Shown here: positions 49,146-58,709 of the stretch, piece by piece | Layout of the letters: each line of letters begins with the position of its first letter | Position numbering within the stretch: the first letter of the stretch is position 1 | Assembly (NCBI GenBank): GCA_963755825.1 | Contig: CAVWLA010000003.1 | Span: 2,356,001 to 2,420,000, forward strand | Reading direction: 5' to 3' | Source of the DNA: DATBQN01 sp963755825 | GTDB taxonomy: Bacteria; Acidobacteriota; Thermoanaerobaculia; Multivoradales; UBA5704 | Length of the DNA: 64,000 nucleotides | The notes under the pieces: generated by a model | Database searches by the model: none | Told to the model about the DNA's origin: nothing | Seen by the model: only the letters and a program-made list of their open reading frames with translations | Translations under genes and position numbers: made by a program

Positions 49146-52100
49146 CTACGGGTGGAAGCCGATCGAGAGGCCCAGGGAGGCGTCGATCCACTCGAGGCGG
49201 CCGACCGCCGGGGTCGGCGCCGCGACGCTGTGGAAGGTCGCCCCGGTGACGAGGGAGACGCGGGGGGCGATGCGCAGGTCGAGGCCCGCCCCCAGCTCGG
49301 CGCCGAGCTTCCAGGTGCCGAGCGTGTGGTAGCCGCCCAGTCCCAGGAGAGCGTAGGGGCGGAGAGAACCGCTGCCCAGCCAGCGGCCGCCGAGCGAGAG
49401 CTCGGTCACCCCCAGGCTGTCGGCCGGCGCCGCGGGCGGCTTGGCGCCGAAGGTGTGATACCCCGCCTCGAGGCCGAGCCGCACCGACCCGCCGAGCTCG
49501 CGCTCGAGGAAGCCGCCGAACTGAGAGGTCGGGTCGTAGCGATCGCGGAGACCGCCGAGCGGCCAGCCCTCTCCCGCGAGGACGCCGAAGACCCAGGCGC
49601 CGCCCTTGGCCCCGGAGCCCACGCTGCCGAAGCTGCCGTTGCCGCTGCCCCCGCCGCAGGGCCCACCCGCGCCGCAGCACGGTCCGCTGGCGCCGGGCGC
49701 CAGGGTGATGAAGCGCGTCGCCTCGCGGATGACGAGCTCGCCGCGCGTGTTGTGGCCGACGGAGCGCACGAAGACGCGGTAGACGCCGGTCTCGCCGGTG
49801 GCGGCGATCTGGGCGGTCCAGTTGCCTTTGCCCGCCACGAAGACGATCGGCGTCACGGTGTGGTCCGGCGCCGTGACGGTGCCGGTGAGCTGCCCGTCGC
49901 GCGCCGGCCAGCCGGCGTCGGTGAGCGCGACCACGACGGAGACCGCCGAGCCCGGCAGGTAGGTCGAGGAGAGGAGCTGGATGCCGAGCCGGTAGTCGGA
50001 GCCCACCGCGGCGGCGAAGCCGATCTGCACCGAGTCGGAGAGGGTGGCCTTGGCCGTCGTGGTGGAAAGCGGGTGCTCGGACGCGACCTTGATCGCCGGC
50101 GGCGGCGGCGCTTCCTTCGGCTGCAAGCGGAGGAGCCAGTCGCCGACGTAGGGGGCGGGGGCGAGGCCGCTCGGGAAGATCACCTTGTAGATCGTGTAGG
50201 TGTCGCGGTGGACGATGTGCACCGGCACGCCGCCGACGAGGGTCGCCGGACCGATGACGTTGCCGTTGGGATCGACGAGCTGGAGGTCGTAGCCGGACCG
50301 CGTCTGCGGCAGGTCGAGCGCGAGGAAGGTGGCGCGGTGGTCCGACGAGCTGATGCGGACGCGGTCGACGATGACCGTGCCGCCGCTGAGACTGACCGGA
50401 CGGGTGGGATCGAGGGCGATCTGGAGATCGGTCGCGTTGGCGAAGATCTTGAAGTAGAAGGTCTCGAGATCGAACAGGCTGGAGCCGGAGAGGTCGTCCG
50501 CCACCTGGAAGTAGCCGTTGGTGACGTTGGTGATCGACTGCAGCTTGCCGGGATCGATGTCGTTGCCCAGCCCGACGCTGTAGATGCGCAGGGCGGGGTC
50601 GTTCGAATGGATGGTCGGTAACACCGTATCGATGTTCGGCGCCACGTTCTCGATGCCGTCGGTCAGCACCACCATAACGTGCTTGCGGCTGCCGGCGGGG
50701 AGCGGCAGCTGCGCCGCGCCGGTCTGCATGCCGCCGCCGATGCCGGTCGAGCCCTCCGGCAACAGGCCGTTGGGGTCGGCGAGCGCCGGCGGGGCGGTCT
50801 TGGTGTCGATGTCGGCGATGTGCGAGCCGGCGGTCGCCGGATCGTCGGCGAAGGCGAGAGCGGCATAGACCTGGTTGGTGTCGTTGTACTTGACGATGCC
50901 GATCTTGTCGCCGGTGCCGGCGCCGGCGTCCGGCCGCAGCAGGTTGGCGAAGAGGCTGGCGGCGGTGCCCAGGGCATCGATCTTCGTCCGCGCCCCGGCG
51001 CTCTCGCTCATGCTGCCGCTGCGGTCGAGCACCAGCATGCTGTCGATGGGGATCGGCGCGATGCCGGAGCCCTCGAGCTGCACGCCGACGGAGGGCTGCG
51101 CGGGATCGTTGCTGGTCACCGTGATGCCGATCTGGTGGGCGCCGAGCGAGGTGGGGAGGAACTCCTGCTTGAGAACCAGCGGCGCGGCGCCGGGCGCCAC
51201 GACGGCGCCCGCCGCGAGCTCGCTCACCGGCCACTCTGCGAGGTCGGGGCTGCCGGGCGAGGCGCTGGCGGCGGAGACGACGAGGTTGGCGTCGCCGTCG
51301 TTGTGGATGACGATCGCCTTGGTGAAGGCGAAGCCGAGCTCGACGCCGCCGTAGTCGAGGACGGTCTCCTCGAGCCGCATCACCGGTCCGCCGGCGATCG
51401 CCGGCGTGGCGCCGTCGATGCCGAGGACGCCGGTGCTGCCGGCGTCGAGCCAGTCCTTGAGCCGGGTGGCAGCGGTGCCGCCGCCGTCCCAGCTCACCGA
51501 GAGCTTGCCGAAGTAGTCGTGGAGATCGGAGGCGGCGGCGCCGCAGGCCGACGGCCCGCCGTGCAGCTGACCCATGCAGCGCTTGTTCGTCGTGTTCCAG
51601 ATGCACGACCCCGAGGAGCCCTCCTCGGTGACGCCGGAGCTCCAGTTGATCTGCCAGTGGTTGCCCGTCGCGTCAGCGCCGCCGCCGTTGTCGGCGCTGA
51701 TCGGCGAGCTGTTCGAGAAGCTGATCGCCTTGACGTCGGTCGACGGCTGATGGATGCAGACCGTGGCGGGAGGGATCGTCCCGCTCGCGTCCCAGCCGGC
51801 GTAGAAGACGTGGTAGCTGGAGTCGGGAGTGTCGGTCAGCTCGACGAGCTGGAAGTCGCTGTCGGTGTAGCTGGCGCGAAAGGTCGAGCCGGTCTGGTTG
51901 TGCGTCGTGGGACCGGCGTCGTGGGTGCCGCAGGTGGGCGACTCGAAGTTCCAGTAGACGACCACCGTGTCGTCGTTCGTCGCGTCGACGCCGCAGTGGT
52001 GAGCGGAGAGGAAATAGTTCTTGAAGTCGCCGGCGGTGTCGTTGAGCATCTGGCCGGTGCAGGCGAACGCGCCGCTCCGGGTGTAGACCGCCACCGCGTT

Positions 52101-52826
52101 GATCTGATCGCGCCAGGCGTTGCCGGCCGGGCAGATGACGTCGGTCTCGCAGGAGCCCTCGCTGCCGCCGAAGATGCCGCTCTTGGCGAAGCCGCGGTAG
52201 GCGCGGTTGACGCTGCCGATCTCGATCGTCGGCGTGGCGGCGCCCGCCGGCACCGCGACCTCGACGACGACCTCGTCGCCCTCGATGACCGGGGTGAACA
52301 GCCGGCCGGCGTGGCTGCGGTTGCGCTCGGTGTAGGGCCCCTCGACGTGGGCGTGCGCGGGATCGTAGATCCACAGCTTGACGCCGGGGGCGACGTCGAA
52401 GCGAGTGAACCCCAGGTTGATGCTCTTCGAGCCGGCCGACTGGATGCGCAGGCGCCACAGGCGCGAGCCGTCCGCCAGGGTCTGCCAGGTGCCCGAATTG
52501 GCGAGCGTGTAGCTGACGGCGGCGGGCTCGGCGAAACGCAGAGGCTGCGGCGCGCGCGGTTTGACGCCGCGGGCGCGGTCCTCGCGCAGCAGGCGCTCGG
52601 CGTCGAGCTTCGGCAGCACCTTGCGCTGCACCGCGGCGAGCGCCGCCTTGTCGCCGCTGAGCGTGAAGCTCTTCGGCGGCTCGGTCATGCGGGCGAGCGC
52701 CGGGAGCGCCAGCGTGAGCGCGAGGCCGGCCGCCAGCCGCGCCGCGCGCGCCCATCGTGGATGAAGCATCGCCCGCCGGCGGCCGGCGGCGGCGGGCTTT
52801 TCGAGACTCTTCGCTTGCAGGAGCAT
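49146..52826 (-). CDS. Secreted trypsin-like protease-VWA-beta-barrel fusion
   Basis: 1226 aa. Signal peptide about residues 26-46. A lysyl-endopeptidase-type S1 domain spans about 100-465: H277 in FLSAHHCGV, D324 in TDSDFQLVEL, S405 in EEGSSGSCIW, plus disulfide Cys. An HYDIN/ASPM-like beta domain (AIVIHNDGDANLVVSAAS) follows, then a VWA domain from about 595 with intact MIDAS D602-x-S-x-S (LVLDRSGSMSES) and VVLTDGIENV. Next come Ig-like strands and a Gly/Cys-rich linker (CCGAGGPCGGG). The last 150 residues alternate like an outer-membrane beta-barrel ending in SLGLSIGFHP. GGAGGAAG precedes ATG 52826. Probably surface-anchored protease/adhesin (inference). Confidence 0.85.
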   Translation of the reverse strand: MLLQAKSLEKPAAAGRRRAMLHPRWARAARLAAGLALTLALPALARMTEPPKSFTLSGDKAALAAVQRKVLPKLDAERLLREDRARGVKPRAPQPLRFAEPAAVSYTLANSGTWQTLADGSRLWRLRIQSAGSKSINLGFTRFDVAPGVKLWIYDPAHAHVEGPYTERNRSHAGRLFTPVIEGDEVVVEVAVPAGAATPTIEIGSVNRAYRGFAKSGIFGGSEGSCETDVICPAGNAWRDQINAVAVYTRSGAFACTGQMLNDTAGDFKNYFLSAHHCGVDATNDDTVVVYWNFESPTCGTHDAGPTTHNQTGSTFRASYTDSDFQLVELTDTPDSSYHVFYAGWDASGTIPPATVCIHQPSTDVKAISFSNSSPISADNGGGADATGNHWQINWSSGVTEEGSSGSCIWNTTNKRCMGQLHGGPSACGAAASDLHDYFGKLSVSWDGGGTAATRLKDWLDAGSTGVLGIDGATPAIAGGPVMRLEETVLDYGGVELGFAFTKAIVIHNDGDANLVVSAASASPGSPDLAEWPVSELAAGAVVAPGAAPLVLKQEFLPTSLGAHQIGITVTSNDPAQPSVGVQLEGSGIAPIPIDSMLVLDRSGSMSESAGARTKIDALGTAASLFANLLRPDAGAGTGDKIGIVKYNDTNQVYAALAFADDPATAGSHIADIDTKTAPPALADPNGLLPEGSTGIGGGMQTGAAQLPLPAGSRKHVMVVLTDGIENVAPNIDTVLPTIHSNDPALRIYSVGLGNDIDPGKLQSITNVTNGYFQVADDLSGSSLFDLETFYFKIFANATDLQIALDPTRPVSLSGGTVIVDRVRISSSDHRATFLALDLPQTRSGYDLQLVDPNGNVIGPATLVGGVPVHIVHRDTYTIYKVIFPSGLAPAPYVGDWLLRLQPKEAPPPPAIKVASEHPLSTTTAKATLSDSVQIGFAAAVGSDYRLGIQLLSSTYLPGSAVSVVVALTDAGWPARDGQLTGTVTAPDHTVTPIVFVAGKGNWTAQIAATGETGVYRVFVRSVGHNTRGELVIREATRFITLAPGASGPCCGAGGPCGGGSGNGSFGSVGSGAKGGAWVFGVLAGEGWPLGGLRDRYDPTSQFGGFLERELGGSVRLGLEAGYHTFGAKPPAAPADSLGVTELSLGGRWLGSGSLRPYALLGLGGYHTLGTWKLGAELGAGLDLRIAPRVSLVTGATFHSVAAPTPAVGRLEWIDASLGLSIGFHP

Positions 52827-53017
52827 CGTTCTTCCTCCAACCCTCGAGGGGTCGATCGTAGGGATCCGAGGTGAGAGAACGCTCACCGGGAGCCGATCTC
52901 CTCACCGCGCCATGCGCCGACGACCTCCGCGCGCGGTGGGCGCTGGCGCGGTCTGCGGCGTTCATTCGGCGCTCGAACGCAGGGTTCCGTTACAGCCGGT
53001 GCGGGCTATGCTTTGGC
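52827..53017. promoter_or_regulatory. Divergent promoter region
   Basis: About 190 nt between the protease-VWA gene (minus) and the GT-C gene (plus). The exact 5' edge depends on the uncertain GTG start at 53018. No clear promoter boxes recognised. Confidence 0.3.
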
Positions 53018-54616
53018 GTGCTCCCCGCCGCCTCGACCGCCGCTGATCCCGTCGCTTCGGCGGCGCCCTCCCGCTTCCGCCGTGCCGGCGTGACGCTGAG
53101 ACAGCCGGCGGCGGCGGCCGCGGTGTGGCTGCTGGTGGCGCTCGGCATCGCGCTGCGGATGGCGGAATTCGCGACCTGGCGGTCGCTGTGGCTGGACGAG
53201 GCGAAGCTCGCCCTCAACATCACCGGGCGCTCGTTCCGCCAGCTGCTGCTGCCGCTGAGCTTCGACCAGGGCGCGCCGCTCGGCTTCCTCTTCATCCAGA
53301 AGGCGCTGGTCCTGGCGTTCGGCAACGAGGACTACGTGCTGCGGCTCTTCCCCTTCGCGGCGGGGGCCGCCGCGGTGCTCGCCATGCGCACGGCAACGCG
53401 CGTCTATCTCGGCCGACTGGGCGCCGGCGTCGCGCTGGCGCTCTTCGTCGTCTCCGGCAAGCTGATCGAATACTCCGCCGAGGCCAAGCAGTACTCGAGC
53501 GACGTCCTCGCCGCGCTGCTGCTCTTGCTGCTCGCGCCCAGGTGCCTGGGCGCCGAGGCGCAACCGAAGGACTACGCCGCGCTGGCGCTCGGCGGTGCCG
53601 TGGCGATGTGGCTCTCACACCCCGCGGTCTTCATCCTCGCCGGGGCGGCCGCCGCGCTGGTCCTCGACGTCTGCCTCGACCTCCGGTCGCGGCGCGACCG
53701 CCGGCGGCTCCCCTGGCTGGGAGCGCTCCTCCTCGCCTGGGCGATCGCCGGGCTCGCCCTCTACGCGATCTCGCTCCGCGCCCTGGCGGCGAACCGGACG
53801 CTGGTCGCCTACTGGCAGACCGCCTTCCTGCCGCCTTCCCTAGGGCGGCAGCCGGCATGGCTCGCCCACGCGCTGGCGGCGATGCTCCGCGACCCCGTGG
53901 GCTGGAGCGGCGGCGCGTTGGCGCTCGGCATGGCGCTCGCCGTCCTCGGCGCCGTCCACCTCGCGGCGACGAGATGGCGGCTCGCCGTCCTCCTCGTCAC
54001 CCCGCTCCCCGCTGTCCTCCTCGCTTCGTCCCGCCAGAGCTACCCCTTCAGCGGCCGCCTGCTCCTCTTCCTCGTCCCGCTCGTGCTGCTGGCGGCCGGC
54101 GCCGGGATCGACGCCGTGGCCGCGTTCTGCCGCCGGGCCGCGCCGAGGACGGGCGCGGCGATCGCGCTCCTCGCCGGCGCGCTGCTGCTCTACGGTCCCG
54201 CGGCCCGAGCCGTCGCCAATCTCCGGCACCCCGACATGAAGGAGGACCTCAAGCCGGTAATGGCCTACCTGCAGCACCACCGGCTCGCCGGCGATCGCAT
54301 TTACGTCTACTACGGCGCGCTCGAGGCATTCACCTTCTACGCCCCCGCCTTCGGTTTCCGGCCGATCGACTACCTCGTCGGCCCCCGCTCGCGCGCCGAG
54401 CCCGCTAGGTACCTCGACAGCCTCGACCGCCTCCCCCGCGACGGGCGGACCTGGTTCGTCTTCTCGCACGACTGCTCATGGTGCAAGGTCGACGAGGAGC
54501 CCTACATCCTCCGCCATCTCGATCGCACCGGCCGCCGCCTCGACGAGCGGCATGCCCCCGGCGCGGCGGTCTACCTCTACGCGCTCGGTGGTCCGGCTCT
54601 CCCCAGGCGCGACTGA
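53018..54616 (+). CDS. GT-C glycosyltransferase (GT39/ArnT-like) membrane protein
   Basis: 532 aa. The first periplasmic loop has TWRSLWLDEAKLALNITGRS with D60-E61, the catalytic acidic pair of PMT/ArnT-type transferases, followed by FDQGAPLGFLFIQKALVLAF and about ten further hydrophobic helices; a soluble C-terminal part (DRIYVYYGALEAFTFYAPAF) has no metal motif. Uses polyprenyl-phosphate sugars on the outer face. GTG 53018 is the most likely start; the upstream frame is arginine-rich and non-hydrophobic. Followed 142 nt later by the menaquinone genes. Confidence 0.82.
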   Translation: MLPAASTAADPVASAAPSRFRRAGVTLRQPAAAAAVWLLVALGIALRMAEFATWRSLWLDEAKLALNITGRSFRQLLLPLSFDQGAPLGFLFIQKALVLAFGNEDYVLRLFPFAAGAAAVLAMRTATRVYLGRLGAGVALALFVVSGKLIEYSAEAKQYSSDVLAALLLLLLAPRCLGAEAQPKDYAALALGGAVAMWLSHPAVFILAGAAAALVLDVCLDLRSRRDRRRLPWLGALLLAWAIAGLALYAISLRALAANRTLVAYWQTAFLPPSLGRQPAWLAHALAAMLRDPVGWSGGALALGMALAVLGAVHLAATRWRLAVLLVTPLPAVLLASSRQSYPFSGRLLLFLVPLVLLAAGAGIDAVAAFCRRAAPRTGAAIALLAGALLLYGPAARAVANLRHPDMKEDLKPVMAYLQHHRLAGDRIYVYYGALEAFTFYAPAFGFRPIDYLVGPRSRAEPARYLDSLDRLPRDGRTWFVFSHDCSWCKVDEEPYILRHLDRTGRRLDERHAPGAAVYLYALGGPALPRRD

Positions 54617-54701
54617 TCGCGGCTCGCCGGGTGGAGGGGGCTCGAAGAGCTGGCGTGCAGTCGAAAGGCTGTACGATTCCCGCCGTGTCCGGCGACGCTC
54701 C

Positions 54702-54728
54702 CGCGATCCCCGCGATCCCCGCGATCCG
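54702..54728. repeat. Three tandem 9-bp repeats
   Basis: CGCGATCCC is repeated three times end to end (54702-54710, 54711-54719, 54720-54728, the last ending in G). The array ends 30 nt before the ubiA-family start. Too short for a known function. Confidence 0.5.
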
Positions 54729-54758
54729 CTCGCGCTCTCCCTGGGCGGCTCACCTCCG

Positions 54759-55649
54759 ATGAGCGGCCGATCCATCGCACGCCAGGTCCGGGTCATCCTC
54801 GAGATGATCAAGGTCGAGCACACCGTCTTCGCGCTGCCGTTCGCGCTGCTCGGGGCGCTGCTGGCGGCGCGGGGGTGGCCGGGATGGCGGACGGTGGGCT
54901 GGATCGTCGTCGCGATGGTGGGGGCGCGGTCGGCGGCGATGGCGTTCAACCGGCTGGTGGACCGGCGCATCGACGCGGCGAACCCGCGGACGGCGTCGCG
55001 GGCGATCCCGGCGGGCCTGGTGTCGCCGGCGGCGGTGGCGGCGTTCACGCTGGTGTCGGTGGCGGTGCTCGAGGTGGCCGCCTGGCGGCTCAACCCGCTG
55101 GCGCTGGCGCTCTCGCCCCTCGCTCTGGCGATTCTCTTCCTCTACTCCTACACCAAGCGCTTCACCTGGGCGTCGCACCTGGTGCTCGGGCTGTCGCTTG
55201 CCGGGGCGCCGCTCGGCGCCTGGATCGCGGTGCGCGGCGACGTCGCGCCGGCGCCCTTCGTGCTCGCCGCCGCGGTGCTCCTCTGGGTCGGCGGCTTCGA
55301 CATCCTCTACGCCCTGCAGGACCTCGACTTCGACCGTCGAAACGGCCTCTTCTCGATCCCCGTCCGCTTCGGCGTGCGCGGCGCGCTCTGGCTGTCGGCG
55401 GCCCTCCACGCCGGCGTCCTCGCGCTCCTCGCGCTGCTGCCGCGGGTCGACGCCGCGGCCGCCGCGGGCCCCGTCCTCGGCACCTGGTACTGGATCGGCT
55501 GGCTGGGCTGCCTCGGCCTCCTCGCCTACCAGCACTGGGTGGTGCGCCCCGGCGACCTGTCGCGGCTGAACGCCGCCTTCTTCCAGGCCAACGGCATCCT
55601 CTCCCTCTGGCTCTTCGCCGCGAGCGCGCTTGATATACTGGGCCGGTGA
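54759..55649 (+). CDS. UbiA-family polyprenyltransferase (menaquinone, MqnP-like)
   Basis: 296 aa, about eight helices. First Asp motif MAFNRLVDRRIDAANPRTAS (NxxxDxxID) and second ALQDLDFDRRNGLFSIPVRF are the Mg-prenyl-diphosphate sites; YSYTKRFTWASHLVLGLSL is typical of UbiA. It directly precedes mqnE, with GTGA overlap, so it most likely prenylates the naphthoquinone precursor of the futalosine pathway. ATG 54759. Confidence 0.9.
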   Translation: MSGRSIARQVRVILEMIKVEHTVFALPFALLGALLAARGWPGWRTVGWIVVAMVGARSAAMAFNRLVDRRIDAANPRTASRAIPAGLVSPAAVAAFTLVSVAVLEVAAWRLNPLALALSPLALAILFLYSYTKRFTWASHLVLGLSLAGAPLGAWIAVRGDVAPAPFVLAAAVLLWVGGFDILYALQDLDFDRRNGLFSIPVRFGVRGALWLSAALHAGVLALLALLPRVDAAAAAGPVLGTWYWIGWLGCLGLLAYQHWVVRPGDLSRLNAAFFQANGILSLWLFAASALDILGR

Positions 55650-56863
55650 GCGTCGATCGCCTTCCTGCACTCGCCCCCGAGACCTTCCCCGCGCCGCTCC
55701 GCGATCTCGCCGCCAAGGTGCGCGACGGCGTCCGCCTCGACGCCGAGGACGCTCTCCTCTGCTTCACGACGCCGCATCTGCTCCATCTCGGCAAGCTCGC
55801 CGACACCGTGCGCCACCGGCTGCACGGCGACGTGACCTACTACAACCTCAATCGCCACATCAATCCGACCAACGTCTGCGTCTACACCTACAACTGCAAG
55901 TTCTGCAGCTTCGCGGCGCTCAAAGGCGAGCCGCACGCCTGGGCGATGAGCCACGACGAGGTCTACGCCCACGCCGCCGACCAGGGCGGCAACGCGGTGA
56001 CCGAGTTCCACATCGTCGGCGGCCTCCATCCCGACCTGCCGATGTCCTGGTACGAGGAGATGCTGCGCGGCCTCAAGAGCCGTTTCCCCAACGCCCACCT
56101 CAAGGCCTTCACGGCGATCGAGATCGGCTGGTTCGCCAAGTACGAGAAGATCTCGATCGAGGAGGTGCTCACCCGCCTGCGCGCCGCCGGGCTGGGATCG
56201 CTGCCGGGCGGCGGCGCCGAGATCTTCCACTCCGAGGTGCGCGAGATCATCTGCGACGGCAAGCTCGACGCCGACGAGTGGATCGAGGTCCACCGCATCG
56301 CCCACCGCATGGGCATCCACAGCAACTGCACCATGCTCTACGGCCACGTCGAGAAGGCGGAGCACAAGGTCGACCACCTGCTCCGCCTGCGCGCCCTGCA
56401 GGACGAGACGGGCGGCTTCAACGCCTTCATCCCGCTCGCCTACCACCCCGAGAACAACTACATGGGCCTCGAGTACCACACGACGGGCGACGCCGACCTG
56501 CGGCACATCGCGACCAGTCGGCTGGTGCTCGACAACATCCCCCACATCAAGGCGTATTGGGTAATGATCACCCCCAAGCTGGCGCAGGTGGCGCTGCGCT
56601 TCGGGGCGGACGACATGGACGGCACCCTGGTGCAGGAGCACATCTACCACATGGCGGGTGCGCGCACCTCGCAGGGCCTCACCCGCGGCGAGCTCGAGCG
56701 CATCGTGCGCCTGGCCGGCTTCCAGCCGGTCGAGCGCGACACGCTCTACAACCGCATCGAGCGCCGGGCCGAGGAAGTGGCCGCGGCTGCGGCCCCGGTC
56801 GCCGGGACGCCCGCCGCCAGCCGCGCCGCCGCCGCTCCCGCCGAAAGCGCCGCCGCGGTGTGA
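55646..56863 (+). CDS. mqnE: Aminofutalosine synthase MqnE (radical SAM)
   Basis: 405 aa. Radical SAM enzyme joining chorismate-derived 3-[(1-carboxyvinyl)oxy]benzoate with SAM to give aminodeoxyfutalosine. Strong MqnE blocks: NLNRHINPTNVCVYTYNCKF, AVTEFHIVGGLHPDLPMSWY, FTAIEIGWFAKYEK, GSLPGGGAEIFHSEVR, HRMGIHSNCTMLYGHVE, FIPLAYHPENNYMG. The cluster cysteines are C78, C84 and C87, that is CX5CX2C rather than the usual CX3CX2C. GTG start; stop overlaps the next start (GTGA). An Ala-rich tail of about 30 residues ends the protein. Confidence 0.93.
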   Translation: MSVDRLPALAPETFPAPLRDLAAKVRDGVRLDAEDALLCFTTPHLLHLGKLADTVRHRLHGDVTYYNLNRHINPTNVCVYTYNCKFCSFAALKGEPHAWAMSHDEVYAHAADQGGNAVTEFHIVGGLHPDLPMSWYEEMLRGLKSRFPNAHLKAFTAIEIGWFAKYEKISIEEVLTRLRAAGLGSLPGGGAEIFHSEVREIICDGKLDADEWIEVHRIAHRMGIHSNCTMLYGHVEKAEHKVDHLLRLRALQDETGGFNAFIPLAYHPENNYMGLEYHTTGDADLRHIATSRLVLDNIPHIKAYWVMITPKLAQVALRFGADDMDGTLVQEHIYHMAGARTSQGLTRGELERIVRLAGFQPVERDTLYNRIERRAEEVAAAAAPVAGTPAASRAAAAPAESAAAV

Positions 56864-57510
56864 AGCCCGACCCCCTCGGTTTTCACTATCTGGCCGTCGA
56901 CGGCCCGATCGGGGTCGGCAAGACGACCCTGGTGGAGATGCTGGCGCGGCGCTACGAGGGGGTGAAGATCCTGGAGGACGTCGAGAACCCGTTCCTCGGC
57001 GACTTCTACCAGGACCGCCCCGGCGCCGCCTTCCAGACCGAGCTCTACTTCCTCCTCTCGCGCTACAAGCAGCAGCAGGACATCGCCCAGCGCGAGCTGT
57101 TCGACCGCCTGCTGGTCGCCGACTACACCCTGCAGAAGAATCGCATCTTCGCCTATCTGAACCTGTCGGACGACGAGCTGATGCTCTTCGACAAGCTCTA
57201 CGCGCTCCTCGAGCCGCAGCTCGCGGTGCCCGATCTGGTCATCTACCTGGTGGCGGATCTCGACACCTGCATGGGCCGCATCCGCCGGCGGCAGCGCAAC
57301 GTCGAAAAGGCGATCGCCCAGGAATACGTCGCCGAGTTGATCGACGCCTACAATCACTACTATCATTACTACAGCCGGTCCCCCCTGCTGGTCGTGGATA
57401 CGCGGTATCTCAACTTCCCCGACCGGCCCGAGGACTTCGACGAGCTGCTCCACCGGCTCGCCAAGCCGATCCGGGGGACCGAGTACTTCCAGCCGCTTGG
57501 ATCCCGCTAG
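56860..57510 (+). CDS. Deoxynucleoside kinase (dNK family)
   Basis: 216 aa. P-loop DGPIGVGKTTLVEMLARRY (residues about 14-32), ILEDVENPFLGDFY, QTELYFLLSRYKQQQDI, VADYTLQKNRIFAYLNL and the lid-like GRIRRRQRNVEKAI are typical of bacterial deoxyadenosine/deoxyguanosine kinases. Phosphorylates salvaged deoxynucleosides. GTG 56860 overlaps the mqnE stop. dNK genes often neighbour panB and panC, as here. Confidence 0.88.
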   Translation: MKPDPLGFHYLAVDGPIGVGKTTLVEMLARRYEGVKILEDVENPFLGDFYQDRPGAAFQTELYFLLSRYKQQQDIAQRELFDRLLVADYTLQKNRIFAYLNLSDDELMLFDKLYALLEPQLAVPDLVIYLVADLDTCMGRIRRRQRNVEKAIAQEYVAELIDAYNHYYHYYSRSPLLVVDTRYLNFPDRPEDFDELLHRLAKPIRGTEYFQPLGSR

Positions 57511-57847
57511 ACGGGACCGAGACGGAGTCGAGAGCGTCGCGAGCCGCCGGTCCCCCTCGGGGGACGACGAGGCTCGGGGACCGCGGGCGGGGCTTCCGAG
57601 CTCTCGCGCGCGGCGGCCGATCGAGAGGGTTTGATCCCCCACCCTGCGGGGACAGACACCTCGAAGTGATCGCGATCCGATCCCGAGCCGAGCCAGGTGA
57701 CCCCGCGGGGTCTGCCCGAGCCCTTCCGTCTCGAGTTGCGAGCGGAGGGGCTTTTGGTTTTTCAGGGCTCGGGCTCGACCGGAGCGCGTAAACCCCGGTT
57801 CCGGGGGGCGGGACTCCAGGCCGAAACTCCTCGAAAGGAGCGGTCCG
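57511..57847 (+). promoter_or_regulatory. Structured panB leader region
   Basis: 337 nt without a gene but with several hairpins: CGAGCC...GGCTCG enclosing GTCCCCC-TC-GGGGGAC (57540-57576), CTCTCG/CGAGAG (57601-57627), ACCCCGCGGGGT, an intrinsic terminator (57721-57762), and CTCCTCGAAAGGAG (57827-57840) that could hide the panB RBS. GCCCGAGCCC (57714-57723) can also pair with GGGCTCGGGC (57765-57774), competing with the terminator base. It could be an attenuator. Confidence 0.5.
57721..57762 (+). terminator. Intrinsic terminator upstream of panB
   Basis: A 12-bp stem (CCCTTCCG-T-CTCG with CGAGCGGAGGGG, one bulged T, loop AGTTG) is followed directly by CTTTTGGTTTTT. It lies 210 nt after the deoxynucleoside kinase stop and 85 nt before panB, so it ends the mqn/dNK transcript or attenuates panBCD. 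Confidence 0.68.
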
Positions 57848-58699
<852 letters not shown>

Positions 58700-58709
58700 G
58701 CCGGCGGCC

